Shown: positions 7,163-15,854 of the stretch, piece by piece
How positions within the stretch are numbered: the first letter of the stretch is position 1
How the letters are laid out: each line of letters opens with the position of its first letter
NCBI RefSeq assembly: GCF_007483665.1
Contig: NZ_VIQO01000043.1
Coordinates: 1-64,000, forward strand
DNA length: 64,000 nucleotides
Direction of reading: 5' to 3'
DNA from: Catellatospora sichuanensis
GTDB lineage: Bacteria; Actinomycetota; Actinomycetes; Mycobacteriales; Micromonosporaceae
The notes under the pieces: generated by a model
What the model was told of the DNA's origin: nothing
Databases searched by the model: none
What the model saw: only the letters and a program-made list of their open reading frames with translations
Program-made: the position numbers and the translations under genes

Positions 7163-7363
7163 CGGCGAATGCGCGCTCCGCTCATCCGGGTCGTCGTGGC
7201 GTGGGCTGGTTGGGCTCGGGCCGCTCGGACAGTCGTGCCGGCGGGGCGGTCATGCGTCGAGGAACGGTCGGCAAGGTCGTCGCGGTCGCGAAGGACGTGC
7301 CTGGGGTGGGTTCGGTGCTGCCGAAGGCGCCGTGACCGGCGGGAGAGTGGCGGTCGACGTGGG

Positions 7364-7394
7364 AAGGGGCGGATGCGTGTCGCATCCGCCCCTT
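7364..7394. terminator. Hairpin terminator after the Gly-rich secreted protein gene
   Basis: A perfect 14-bp inverted repeat (7364-7377 and 7381-7394, loop TGT) lies 15 bp beyond the stop of the minus-strand gene ending at 7409. There is no strong T-run, as is common for terminators in high-GC actinobacteria. Confidence 0.65.
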
Positions 7395-7408
7395 CGCCCG
7401 TACACCTG

Positions 7409-9259
7409 TCAGACGAGCGTGTCGCTCTCCAGCGGCAGCAGGCCCGCGGCGGTGCCGACCAGCGGCAGCGCGCGGAGCACCTCCATGGAGGTGGTCATGT
7501 TGCCCAGGATCGGCAGGTCGTTGACGAGCGGCAGCTGGCCCAGCAGGCTGCCGAGCGGCAGGCCGCTGAGTCCGCCGGCACCGTCGGCACCGCCGGTCAG
7601 GCCGCCGGTGAGCCCGCCCAGCAGCGGCAGCTCGCCGAGGCCGGGCAGGCCCGCCTCGGTGGTCGCCGACTCCGCGTACTCCGCGTCCTCGCCGGCGATC
7701 GGGCGCTCGGTGGCCCGGTGCCGGCCGACGTGCTGGGGCTGAGCCAGCGTGGTCGGCGCGACGAGCTGCTGGCCCACCGGCAGCTGCGTGTCGAGGCGGG
7801 GCTCGGAGTTCAGCAGGTTCGCGCCGCGGCCCGGGCTGGCGCCGGACAGCCCGCCGGTGAGCTTGCCCAGCGCGTCGCCGACGATCGGCAGCGAGCCGAC
7901 CACGGGCAGCGAGGTGCCGGGCTTGCCGCCCTGCACGATGCCGCCGGTGAGCATGCCGCCGACGACCGGGAGCTTGGTGACGGTGTCCAGGCTCAGCTTG
8001 CCGTTGGCCAGGTCGCGTACGCCGGGCAGCTGCTTGGCGATGTCGCCGACGACCAGGACGCTGTCCAGCGGACCGCCGTTGCCCAGCACGCCGTCGAGGA
8101 TCGGCAGCTTGTCGACGAACGGCAGACCCTCGGCTGTGGGCAGTCCCTCGGTCGCGAGCAGGTCGTCGCCGACGTCCTTCTGACCCATCGCGTCGGCGAT
8201 GAGCGCCGGCACGATCTGCGAGGTCGCGTCGGCGACCTGCTGGGACAGCGCCGGGTCGAGTGTGATGCCCTGGCTGTCGGACGGGTCGAGCGCGTCGGTG
8301 TCGAGCAACGGGTCGACGACGTTCTGGCGCATCAGCATGCCGGACGGCATGCCGGTGGGCGCTTCATCGACCCAGTCGCCGAAGGTGTCCTGGGTGATGT
8401 CGCCGTCGGGGGCGGCCGGTGCGGGCGCCGGCGTGGGCTGCAGCCCAGCCAGGTCGTTGCGCTCGCCGGTGAGGTCGCCGGTCAGGCCGCTCAGGGCGTC
8501 GCCGCCGGTGAGCCCGCCGGTGAGGCCTGCGAGCGGGTCGGCGGCCCGGCTGCTGCCGGTGAGGCCGCCGCTGAGCCCGCCGGTCAGGTCGCCCAGGCCG
8601 CCGGTGAGGCCGCCGAGCGGGCCGCCACCGCCGGTCAGCCCGCCCAGCGGGCTGCTGTCCCCGCCGAGCAGTCCGCCGGTGAGCCCGCCCAGGGTGCCGC
8701 CGCCGTCGGCGCCGCCCATGAGGCCGCTGGTGAGGCCGCCGAGCGGTCCGTTGGACAGCCCGCCGAGCGGGCTTCCGCCGGGCTGAGCACCGAGCAGGCC
8801 GCCGAGCGGTCCGCCGGAGAGCATGCCGGTGACGCTGTCCAGACCCGGCAGCCCCTCCTCCTTGGTGGAGCCGTTGAGTAGGCCGGTCGTGCTGTTGAGC
8901 AGGTCGGTGCTAGGCAGCGCGCGGGTCAGGTCCGGCACCTTGCCGGTGAGCGAGATGTCCTGCACCCCGGGCGCGTATGCGGTGACCCCGAGGTCGCCGG
9001 TGCCGCGCGTGATCGAGAGCGGGCCGTCCGCGCGCAGCCCTGCGTTCAGCCTCGTGTCGGGCATGTCGATCGACAGGCCGAGGTCGTGCAGGCCGCCCGT
9101 CGGAGAGAAGAGGTCGGCCACCAGCCCTCGCATGGCCTGAAGATCGGCGGTCGGCTGGGCCTCGGTGACCGTTTCAGCGTGCGCAACGCCATTGCCGAGA
9201 AGCATGACGCCGCCCGCCACGCCCACGGCGCCGACGGCACGGTAGAACCACTTGTTCAT
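7409..9259 (-). CDS. Secreted Gly/Leu-rich repeat protein
   Basis: The roughly 616-residue protein has a signal peptide (MNKWFYRAVGAVGVAGG... ending VAHA at about 28) and is exported. Residues about 150-280 are low-complexity repeats of the form PLGGLTGGL/LGGL(S/T), and similar Gly-Leu motifs recur near the C-terminus (GLPGLGELPLLGGLTGG). Between them lie LPIVG/LPVVGG/LPILDG repeats. No enzymatic motif is seen; a structural or surface-hydrophobic role is possible. A second ATG lies 6 bp upstream (9265). The frame opposite this gene is long only because of the repeats. No known family is recognised, and it is probably lineage-specific. Confidence 0.65.
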   Translation of the reverse strand: MNKWFYRAVGAVGVAGGVMLLGNGVAHAETVTEAQPTADLQAMRGLVADLFSPTGGLHDLGLSIDMPDTRLNAGLRADGPLSITRGTGDLGVTAYAPGVQDISLTGKVPDLTRALPSTDLLNSTTGLLNGSTKEEGLPGLDSVTGMLSGGPLGGLLGAQPGGSPLGGLSNGPLGGLTSGLMGGADGGGTLGGLTGGLLGGDSSPLGGLTGGGGPLGGLTGGLGDLTGGLSGGLTGSSRAADPLAGLTGGLTGGDALSGLTGDLTGERNDLAGLQPTPAPAPAAPDGDITQDTFGDWVDEAPTGMPSGMLMRQNVVDPLLDTDALDPSDSQGITLDPALSQQVADATSQIVPALIADAMGQKDVGDDLLATEGLPTAEGLPFVDKLPILDGVLGNGGPLDSVLVVGDIAKQLPGVRDLANGKLSLDTVTKLPVVGGMLTGGIVQGGKPGTSLPVVGSLPIVGDALGKLTGGLSGASPGRGANLLNSEPRLDTQLPVGQQLVAPTTLAQPQHVGRHRATERPIAGEDAEYAESATTEAGLPGLGELPLLGGLTGGLTGGADGAGGLSGLPLGSLLGQLPLVNDLPILGNMTTSMEVLRALPLVGTAAGLLPLESDTLV

Positions 9260-9424
9260 GTCCATCCATTCGATTGCTGACCGGTGCACCCCGAAACGCA
9301 GGGTGCTGCTTGGTGCACTCGTCTGAAGAAGCAACGACCAAAAGGGGCATATCGTCGCGGGAAAGGCATGTCTGGCGATCCCTCAGGGGTGGTACGGGTG
9401 GTGCGTGGTCGATAGCATCCGGGC

Positions 9425-11209
9425 GTGCTCACCCCCTCTTCGGTCGTGGCCAACCTCCGTCGGGCCCGCAACAACCACTTCGTCGTCAACGGCTCCGACG
9501 GCCTGGCATACCGCCTGGCCGAGCAGCTGACCACGCGCTACGGCGTGGACGTGGTGGTGTTGATGACCCCCGATCAGCGGCGCGACGCCCGCGACTTCAG
9601 CGAGCTGCCGCGGGTCCGCGTGGTGGTGGTCGACCGCGTCGACGAACGCGCCCTGGTCAAGGCTGATGTCGCCACCGCGATCGGGCTGGCGCTCACGGTC
9701 CAGGACGACGTCGGCAACATCCACGTCGCGCTGCAGGCCCGCGACCTGGTGCCGGGGCTGCGGTTGGTGGTCCGGATGTACAACTCCCACCTGGGCCGCG
9801 GCATAGAGGAGCTGCTCGGCAACGCTCGGGTGCTGTCCGACGCCGAGATCGCGTCACCGGCCCTGGTCGCGCTGGCCCTCGACGAGGTCAACGCGGTGCC
9901 GCTGCCCGTCGGCGGCCGTACCCTCGTGGTCGCCCGGCGCTCGGACGTGGCCCCCGACGACGTGGTCTGCGGACTGGTGGACACCACCACCGGCGGCACC
10001 GCGCCGGACCTGCTGCCCGCCGATCCGGGACGCGCCGACCTGGTGCTGGCCGAGGCGCGGGTGAGCAGCGGGGTGGCCGACAGCGTCGCCGACACGGTGA
10101 CCACCGTCGCCCGCACCGTGCGCCGCAACGCGCGCCGCTGGCGGCTGCCCGCGGTCGTGGACACCGCGAAGACACTGATCTCGCGCCAGTTCCGCATCGC
10201 GGTCGTGATCGTGCTGCTGATCCTGATCGGCGCGGGCTTCGCGTTCGCGCGCACCCGGCCGGAGGTCGCCTCCTTCTGGGACGGCGTCTACGTCACGCTG
10301 GTCAACGCGCTCGGCGGACCGCAGCTCGACGCCGACATCCCCGGCTGGCAGCAGGTGCTGCAACTGCTCGTCGCGCTGGCCGGGCTGGCCCTGGTGCCGC
10401 TGATCACCGCCATGGTCGTGGAGGGCGCGGTCAACGCCCGGCTCGCGGTGGCGCAGGGGCGGTTGCGGCTGCCCGAGGAGGGCCACGTCGTGCTGGTCGG
10501 CCTAGGCAACGTCGGCACCCGTGTGCTGCGGCTGCTCCACGACCGTGACATCCCGCTGGTCGCGATCGACGTCAAGGAGGAGGCGCGCGGTGTGCCGCTG
10601 GCCCGCGAGCTGGGCGTGCCGCTGATCATCGGCGACGCGAGCCGGGAAAGCACGCTGCGCTCGGCCCACGTGCAGACCTGCCGCGCGCTGATGACGCTGG
10701 CCAGTAACGACGTCATCAACCTGGAGGCGGCGCTGCACGGCCGCAACCTGCAGCCGAAGCTGCGTGTGCTGGTCCGGCTGTTCGACGGAGACCTGGCCGC
10801 GCGGGTACGCAAGACGTTCAGCATCCGGTTCACCCGGAGCGTGTCCTACCTGGCCGCGCCGGCCTTCGCCGAGGCGCTGATGGAACGCGAGGTCATCGGC
10901 ACCATCTCGGTCGAGCGACGGGTGCTGCTCGTCGCGGAGGTGGTGGTCGGCGCGGGCTCCCCGCTCGCCGGCCAGCGGGTGGCCGTGGTGGACACCGCCG
11001 GGGCGGTACGCGTGATCGCGCTGGCCGAGTTCGGCGAGCCCCGCCCGCTGTGGCGGCCGGCGCCCAACCGGGTGCTCCAGGCCCGTGACCGGATCACCGT
11101 GGTGGCCAGCCGCGACGGGCTCAGCCGGCTGATGCGCCAGGTCGCCGGAACGGGCGCAGACGACGACGCCGACCCGGTCGCGCAGGGCGCAGGCGCGACC
11201 GCGCCGTGA
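9425..11209 (+). CDS. Double TrkA-N (RCK) membrane protein, potassium-channel-like
   Basis: The 594-residue protein has an N-terminal Rossmann TrkA-N domain (about 15-215), a membrane part with two clear helices (about 255-275 and 311-332) and a second TrkA-N domain from about 352 with the GLGNVGTR nucleotide motif. Between the helices lies SFWDGVYVTLVNALGG, placed where a channel pore loop would be but lacking the TVGYG selectivity filter. A role in monovalent cation transport or its NAD-dependent control is likely by family. The start is GTG at 9425. The last 89 bp overlap the convergent phospholipase gene. Confidence 0.7.
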   Translation: MLTPSSVVANLRRARNNHFVVNGSDGLAYRLAEQLTTRYGVDVVVLMTPDQRRDARDFSELPRVRVVVVDRVDERALVKADVATAIGLALTVQDDVGNIHVALQARDLVPGLRLVVRMYNSHLGRGIEELLGNARVLSDAEIASPALVALALDEVNAVPLPVGGRTLVVARRSDVAPDDVVCGLVDTTTGGTAPDLLPADPGRADLVLAEARVSSGVADSVADTVTTVARTVRRNARRWRLPAVVDTAKTLISRQFRIAVVIVLLILIGAGFAFARTRPEVASFWDGVYVTLVNALGGPQLDADIPGWQQVLQLLVALAGLALVPLITAMVVEGAVNARLAVAQGRLRLPEEGHVVLVGLGNVGTRVLRLLHDRDIPLVAIDVKEEARGVPLARELGVPLIIGDASRESTLRSAHVQTCRALMTLASNDVINLEAALHGRNLQPKLRVLVRLFDGDLAARVRKTFSIRFTRSVSYLAAPAFAEALMEREVIGTISVERRVLLVAEVVVGAGSPLAGQRVAVVDTAGAVRVIALAEFGEPRPLWRPAPNRVLQARDRITVVASRDGLSRLMRQVAGTGADDDADPVAQGAGATAP

Positions 11210-11885
11210 CCAGGCAACCGCCGCCGGCCAGGGCCAGCAGCACCAGGCCGGCGGTGCGCGGCAGCCCTGACGTGTCGACCGGCGGCCCGGAGACCTGCCG
11301 CCACGAATTGAAGCCCACGCCCGCGGCGAACAGGGCGACGGTCGCGTCGCAGCTGGCCGGGGTGGAATCGGCGGCGCACTGCAGCCGCAGGTCATGATCG
11401 AGCAGCAGGTCGATGTCGGCGCGGGCTGCCGGGTCCAGGGGCGCACCCCGGCGCTGCGCATACCGCAGCATGTCGTAACCGAAATCGTGGGCCTGGCAGG
11501 CCACCGCGAAATCGAACGGGCGGCCCTCGCCCGGCACCGAGCACGAGCCGTTCGGGTTGATCACCCGGAGTGAGCCGTCGGCCAGCCGCGCGGTACCCGG
11601 TGTGTAGTTCATGACCTGGGGAAAGTCTTCCGGAACGGCGGACAGGTCGCCGACGGCGAGCGCCTGGATCGTCCGGGTCGCGGCGGCGTCCGGGCCGATC
11701 TGCGCGTTGCCGGGTGTCGCGACGGTCAGCGCCGCGGCGATGCCGACGCCGAGCACCAGCAGCGAACGCAGCCAGCCCGGCAGCCGCCGACGGCCGGCGG
11801 GCGGCAGGCGGCGTGTCCGGCCGTCGGGCCCGGCCCGCTCGGCGGAGAGCCTGGCGAGGGCGGCCAGGCGCGTCGGTGATCGCAT
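11121..11885 (-). CDS. Membrane-anchored prokaryotic phospholipase A2
   Basis: The 254-residue product has a basic N-terminus, a signal anchor (about 40-62, WLRSLLVLGVGIAAALTVA) and a prokaryotic phospholipase A2 domain (PF09056 type) with the catalytic pair in CQAHDFGYD (H133, D134) plus a later LLLDHDLRLQC helix. A second hydrophobic stretch (TAGLVLLALAGGGCLV, about 221-236) and a basic C-terminal tail follow, so it may stay in the membrane. Family members hydrolyse the sn-2 ester of phospholipids with calcium. The start is the ATG at 11885 rather than upstream frame extension. It overlaps the convergent TrkA-like gene by 89 bp. Confidence 0.75.
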   Translation of the reverse strand: MRSPTRLAALARLSAERAGPDGRTRRLPPAGRRRLPGWLRSLLVLGVGIAAALTVATPGNAQIGPDAAATRTIQALAVGDLSAVPEDFPQVMNYTPGTARLADGSLRVINPNGSCSVPGEGRPFDFAVACQAHDFGYDMLRYAQRRGAPLDPAARADIDLLLDHDLRLQCAADSTPASCDATVALFAAGVGFNSWRQVSGPPVDTSGLPRTAGLVLLALAGGGCLVTARSRLRPARPGRRRRLRPFRRPGASAG

Positions 11886-12016
11886 CGTCGCGACCCTTTC
11901 GCTGTGCACGGCCCGGCGGGGTGGCACGCCGTTCGGCAGAGCGGCGAGTCCGGACCGGGCGGCCACGCTACCTGCAGTTTTGCTGATCGCCCAGCTCCGT
12001 CACCCACCCGTGTTCA

Positions 12017-12081
12017 ATAGACGCTGGCCTATCACATCGAGAATTTTTAGATCAAACTCGACGTAATAGGCCAGTGTCTAT
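12017..12081. repeat. GGCCTAT palindrome, copy A (possible terminator)
   Basis: Imperfect 25-nt arms (12017-12041 and 12057-12081, three mismatches) surround a 15-nt AT-rich loop. The arm core CTGGCCTAT.ACATCGAG is shared with copies at 14850 and 29677. It lies 12 bp past the stop of the DUF4032 gene on the minus strand, so a terminator role is likely. Confidence 0.75.
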
Positions 12082-12092
12082 GCAAAGCGAGG

Positions 12093-13385
12093 TCAGCGGA
12101 CGGCGGGATCGGTGTCGAAGTCCTCGTCCTCGGCGACGTCGTCGTCGGGGATCAGGTCGGGGTCGGGCTCGTCGTCCGGGTCGTACCCGAGCACGGCCTG
12201 CTCGTCCGGCCGGTGCACCAGCACGTCGTTGAGGAACGACTGCACCGCGGGCGCGAGGCCCACGTCGCGGCCCGCGTTCTCGCTCAGCGTCCACCGGTGC
12301 TCGATGATCTGCACGAACAGTTCCGGCGGCTCCAGCTTGCCGCGCAGGTGGGCCGGCACCGCGCGGATCACCGGCTCGAACACCTCGACCAGCCAGCGGT
12401 GCGCGGCCTGGGACTCGTCGGGCAGGTCCTCGGACTCGGCGCGGTACGCGTCGAGGTCGTTGAGCAGCGCGCGGGCCTGGTTCTCCTCGGCGTCGAGACC
12501 GGTCAGGCGCAGCAGGCGGCGGGTGTGGTGACCGGCGTCGACGACCTTCGGGCGCAGCATGATGCTGCGGTGCCCGCCCTCCTCGACGACGGACATCGAC
12601 ACCTCCTCGACGTCGAAGCCGAGCTCGTTGAGGCGGCGGATGCGCTTGTCCATCTGGCGGCGGGTGTCGGTCTCGACCGCCTGCTCGTGGGTCAGCTCGT
12701 GCCACAGCGTCTCGTAGCGGCGCACCACCTCGTCGGAGACGTGCTCCGGGTCGATGCCCTCGTGCAGCAGGCCCGCGGCCTGCAGGTCCAGCGCCTCGCC
12801 GAAGATGTTGGTCCGGGCGATCTCCAGGTCCTCGCCGCGCTGGCCGGGCGACAGCCGCAGGTGCAGCTGGCCGGTCTCGGCGTCGACCAGGTACGCGGCG
12901 AACGCGCCCGCGTCACGGCGGAACAGCGTGTTGGACAGCGAGCAGTCGCCCCAGAAGAAGCCCAGCAGGTGCATGCGCACCAGCAGCGCGGCGAGCGCGT
13001 CCAGCAGCCGGTTCATGGTGTCGGGGCGCAGCGTGTGCGAGAACAGCGCCCGGTACGGCAGGGAGAACTTGAGGTGCCGGGTGACCAGCACCGGTTCCAG
13101 GTGCTCGCCGTCGGCGGCGATCCGGTCGGCGACGATCGCGACCGCCTCGACCGACGGGGCGCTGATCCGCTCCAGCGCGCGGAGGAGGTCGTACTCCCGC
13201 TCGGCGATCTTCTCGCGGGTCTCCTTCACCGCGTACACGGTGCCCTGGAGTTTGACGAAGCGGACCACGTGCCGCGAGATGCCCTGGGGCAGCGCGACCA
13301 GGTGGTCGGCCGGCCACTCCTCCAGCGGAGTGGACCAGGGTAAATCGATCAGGGCAGGGTCGACGAGAGCCGAGGTGATCCGCAC
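12093..13385 (-). CDS. DUF4032 protein with kinase-like fold
   Basis: The 430-residue product matches the DUF4032 family: a lipopolysaccharide-kinase-like fold with VYAVKETREKIAEREYDLLR (about 50-69) as the nucleotide-lobe segment and LGFFWGDCSLSNTLF (about 141-155) in the position of a catalytic loop, then a VDAETGQL segment. A helical C-terminal half and an acidic tail (EPDPDLIPDDDVAEDEDFD) follow. The start is GTG at 13385. It is single in its transcription unit, and palindrome copy A follows it. Substrate is unknown; kinase activity is an inference from the fold. Confidence 0.75.
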   Translation of the reverse strand: MRITSALVDPALIDLPWSTPLEEWPADHLVALPQGISRHVVRFVKLQGTVYAVKETREKIAEREYDLLRALERISAPSVEAVAIVADRIAADGEHLEPVLVTRHLKFSLPYRALFSHTLRPDTMNRLLDALAALLVRMHLLGFFWGDCSLSNTLFRRDAGAFAAYLVDAETGQLHLRLSPGQRGEDLEIARTNIFGEALDLQAAGLLHEGIDPEHVSDEVVRRYETLWHELTHEQAVETDTRRQMDKRIRRLNELGFDVEEVSMSVVEEGGHRSIMLRPKVVDAGHHTRRLLRLTGLDAEENQARALLNDLDAYRAESEDLPDESQAAHRWLVEVFEPVIRAVPAHLRGKLEPPELFVQIIEHRWTLSENAGRDVGLAPAVQSFLNDVLVHRPDEQAVLGYDPDDEPDPDLIPDDDVAEDEDFDTDPAVR

Positions 13386-13507
13386 GCGAACAGCCTACGG
13401 ATTCGCCCACACCTGCCGCGAATCCTCTGTTCGGCCGAGGCACCCGCCACAGCGCTGCGTCGTTGCACGTAGGGAGCTTGTCCGGAGTTGTTCAGGAGGC
13501 TGGTCGC

Positions 13508-14830
13508 ATGCGCCGTACGGTCGCGCTGGTGATGGGAATCTCTGCCGTGTTGGCGCTCACCACGGCAGCGGGCGCCGCGGTGCTCGGCGAAGGATCCCCG
13601 CCCGCCGCCGGGTCGGACGCTGCCAGGTCGATGATCACCGCAGTACAGACCGCCGAATCGCCGGCCGCGGGCGAGGCCGCCGCGCCGGTCGCGGCGAAGG
13701 GTCCGGACGCGACGGTACGCCAGGCCGGCCGGGCCGAGGCGGGTCGGCTCGAAGCCGCGCACGCGGTGCTCGGCTACCTCGGCGCGGACCGCAGCGCCAC
13801 CCTGCGCTACCCCGGGGCCGAATACGTCAAGGTGCACTTCTCGCAGCTGCTGCTGCTGCCCGGCGACTACCTGACGGTCAGCGACCCGAAGCGGGCCGAG
13901 GTGCACCGCATCGACGGCGACGCGGTCGGCTCGGTGCTCGGCACCGCGGGCCGCTGGGCGATGTCGGTCACCGGGGACACCGCGTTGGTCGAGCTGCACA
14001 GCTCGAACCTCGACCTGCTCGGGCTGGGCGGGGCCGTGGCGCGGCTCGGCGTCGTGATCGACAAGGTGAGCCGCGGGCACACCGAGCCCGAGCGGGCCGC
14101 CGCGTCGGAGTCGTACCAGCAGGCCAAGCGGGATGCGGCGCGCACCGGCCGGGAGGAGACCGTATGCGGCTCCGACCAGAAGGCCGATGCGGTCTGCTAC
14201 CGGGCCACCGAGCCGGTGGTCTACCGGCGCGCCAAGGCCGTGGCCCGGATGCTGATCGGCGGCGTCGAGCTGTGCACCGCCTGGCGGGTCGGGCCGCGCA
14301 ACCTGCTGCTCACCAACAACCACTGCGTCGCCGACAAGAGCGAGACCAGCGACGTCGAGGTGTGGTTCAACTACCAGTGCGCCGAGTGCGGCGGGTACGA
14401 CGTGTTCCGGCCGACCAAGGTGTGGCTGAGCGAGCTGGTCACCACGGACCGCACGCTCGACTTCAGCCTGTTCTCGGTGACCGACTTCGACCTGGTGGAG
14501 AAGTTCGGCTACCTGGAGCTGGACCTGCGCCGCCCGGCCAAGGGCGAGGAGCTGTACATCCCGCAGCACCCGGCCGGCGCGCCGGCGATGGTGGCGATCA
14601 GCAGCGACCGCGACCGGGCCGGCAACTGCGCGGTCGAGGACAGCGGCTACGACGGGTACGCCAAGGACACCGACATCTCCTACTACTGCGACACCGAGGG
14701 CGGCTCGTCCGGCTCGCCGGTGCTGTCCCGGCGTACGGACAAGGTCATCGCGCTGCACCACTTCGGCGGCTGCCCCAACTCCGGCGTCCGCATGGAGCTG
14801 ATCGGCAAGAAGCTCGCCGAGCTGCTCTGA
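13508..14830 (+). CDS. Secreted trypsin/V8-like serine protease
   Basis: The 440-residue precursor starts with a signal peptide (MRRTVALVMGISAVLALTTA) and has a long pro-region (about 30-250). The protease domain carries the triad H272 (LTNNHCVAD), D318 (RTLDFSLFSV) and S401 (GGSSGSPV). Two Cys pairs (WFNYQCAEC, NCAVE...YYCDTEG) suggest disulfides outside the cell. AGGAGG at 13494-13499 fixes the ATG at 13508. It probably cleaves after specific residues in the medium; the substrate is unknown. Palindrome copy B lies 19 bp after the stop. Confidence 0.85.
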   Translation: MRRTVALVMGISAVLALTTAAGAAVLGEGSPPAAGSDAARSMITAVQTAESPAAGEAAAPVAAKGPDATVRQAGRAEAGRLEAAHAVLGYLGADRSATLRYPGAEYVKVHFSQLLLLPGDYLTVSDPKRAEVHRIDGDAVGSVLGTAGRWAMSVTGDTALVELHSSNLDLLGLGGAVARLGVVIDKVSRGHTEPERAAASESYQQAKRDAARTGREETVCGSDQKADAVCYRATEPVVYRRAKAVARMLIGGVELCTAWRVGPRNLLLTNNHCVADKSETSDVEVWFNYQCAECGGYDVFRPTKVWLSELVTTDRTLDFSLFSVTDFDLVEKFGYLELDLRRPAKGEELYIPQHPAGAPAMVAISSDRDRAGNCAVEDSGYDGYAKDTDISYYCDTEGGSSGSPVLSRRTDKVIALHHFGGCPNSGVRMELIGKKLAELL

Positions 14831-14849
14831 CGCACCTCGGGTTGCCATG

Positions 14850-14908
14850 GACGCCGGCCTATGACATCGAATTCGATCGCGGGATCTTCGATGAGATAGG
14901 CCGGCGTC
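14850..14908. repeat. GGCCTAT palindrome, copy B (possible terminator)
   Basis: Arms 14850-14871 and 14887-14908 pair over 22 nt with two mismatches. The sequence GACGCCGGCCTAT.ACATCGA is the same family as copies A and C. It sits 19 bp after the stop of the serine protease gene. Confidence 0.75.
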
Positions 14909-15032
14909 GTCGTCTGGGCACAGATGCGGCGGCGTGGCACGGTGCCGGGTTCGGGGGCCGGTGTGGTGGAGATCGTGTGGTGGGCTGGTGCGGGCCTGCG
15001 GTTTCGCGGGGCCGGTCAGGCATAGTGGGCCG

Positions 15033-15707
15033 GTGCGGATTCCGACGCGGCGGCTGAGCCGGTTCGACAGCTGGTGGTGGGACGTCGCCCTGGTGGCGGT
15101 GCTGGTGCTGATCACGGCGGCGGCGGCGCGCGGCGTGACGGAAGGGCTCGACCTGGGCGTACGCGACTGGGTGCAGAGCCACCAGCCGGGCTGGGCGCAC
15201 GTGGTCGCGCGGGTGCTCAACTACCTCGGGCAGGGCTGGCTGGTGATGTGGATCATCACGGGCGGGCTGACGGTGACGCTGCTGGTGCGCACCCGGGACC
15301 CGCGGGTGCTGCTGCCGGGGGTGACCGGGTTCCTGCTGACCTACCTGACGATCGGGCCGCTGAAGCTGTGGACGCACCGGGACGCGCCGAGCAGCGCCCT
15401 GCCCAACGCGGTGGAGCTGTTCAACCCGCTGGCGGTGGTGTACTCGAACTCGTACCCGTCCGGGCACGTGGTGAACGCGATCGTGTGGTGGGGCGTGATC
15501 GTCATCCTGGCCTCGCGGCTCTGGCGGCTGCCGCCGACGCTGGTGCGCTGGATGCGGGTCGCACCGCCGGTGATCGTCCTGTGCACGACCACGTACCTGT
15601 CGCACCACTGGGTCACCGACGGGCTGGCGGCGCTGGCCCTGGGCCTGCTCCTGGACCGGATCATCCACCGGATCGACTGGGACGCGATCCTGCCTCCCGC
15701 GCGCTGA
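15033..15707 (+). CDS. PAP2-family membrane phosphatase
   Basis: The 224-residue integral membrane protein shows the three PAP2 signature motifs: KLWTHRDAP (K111), PSGH (142-145) and YLSHHWVTD (about 189-197). About five to six membrane helices are evident. Family members dephosphorylate lipid phosphates such as phosphatidic acid or undecaprenyl pyrophosphate outside the membrane. A GTG at 15033 gives a natural N-terminus of RIPTRRLSRFDSW; longer frames from 14934 are unlikely since they run into the palindrome B spacer. Monocistronic. Confidence 0.85.
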   Translation: MRIPTRRLSRFDSWWWDVALVAVLVLITAAAARGVTEGLDLGVRDWVQSHQPGWAHVVARVLNYLGQGWLVMWIITGGLTVTLLVRTRDPRVLLPGVTGFLLTYLTIGPLKLWTHRDAPSSALPNAVELFNPLAVVYSNSYPSGHVVNAIVWWGVIVILASRLWRLPPTLVRWMRVAPPVIVLCTTTYLSHHWVTDGLAALALGLLLDRIIHRIDWDAILPPAR

Positions 15708-15742
15708 CCCGACGTGACCTCGTCTTCCGTTCATCCGCTGTC

Positions 15743-15824
15743 AAGAAGGTGCCCTTCCTTCACGCAGAGCGTGCTGAGCTTCTGCTCGTCTCGCCGACGC
15801 GGGCCAACGAAGGTGCCCTTCCTT
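15743..15824. repeat. GAAGGGCACCTTC repeat pair 1
   Basis: Two units, AAGAAGGTGCCCTTCCTT (15743-15760) and CGAAGGTGCCCTTCCTT (15808-15824), bracket 47 bp that contains inverted CACGC/GCGTG-like stretches. The same unit occurs at 30884, 37591 and 48974. It lies between two genes on the plus strand and could fold as a terminator. Confidence 0.8.
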
Positions 15825-15854
15825 TCTTCGAGGGGGGCGGGCTAGCCTGCGGGC

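Noticed and set aside
7169..8881. 570-residue plus-strand frame opposite the Gly-rich protein
   Set aside because: The opposite strand of GGLTGG repeats in high-GC DNA makes long open frames. It has no ribosome site or signal peptide, and the minus-strand gene has a clear signal peptide.
12213..13343. 376-residue plus-strand frame opposite the DUF4032 gene
   Set aside because: Shadow frame with Gln/Val/Arg-rich composition; the minus-strand frame has a recognised family.
12754..15057. 767-residue plus-strand frame across the DUF4032 and protease genes
   Set aside because: Arg-rich shadow running through three unrelated features including palindrome B; not a fusion.
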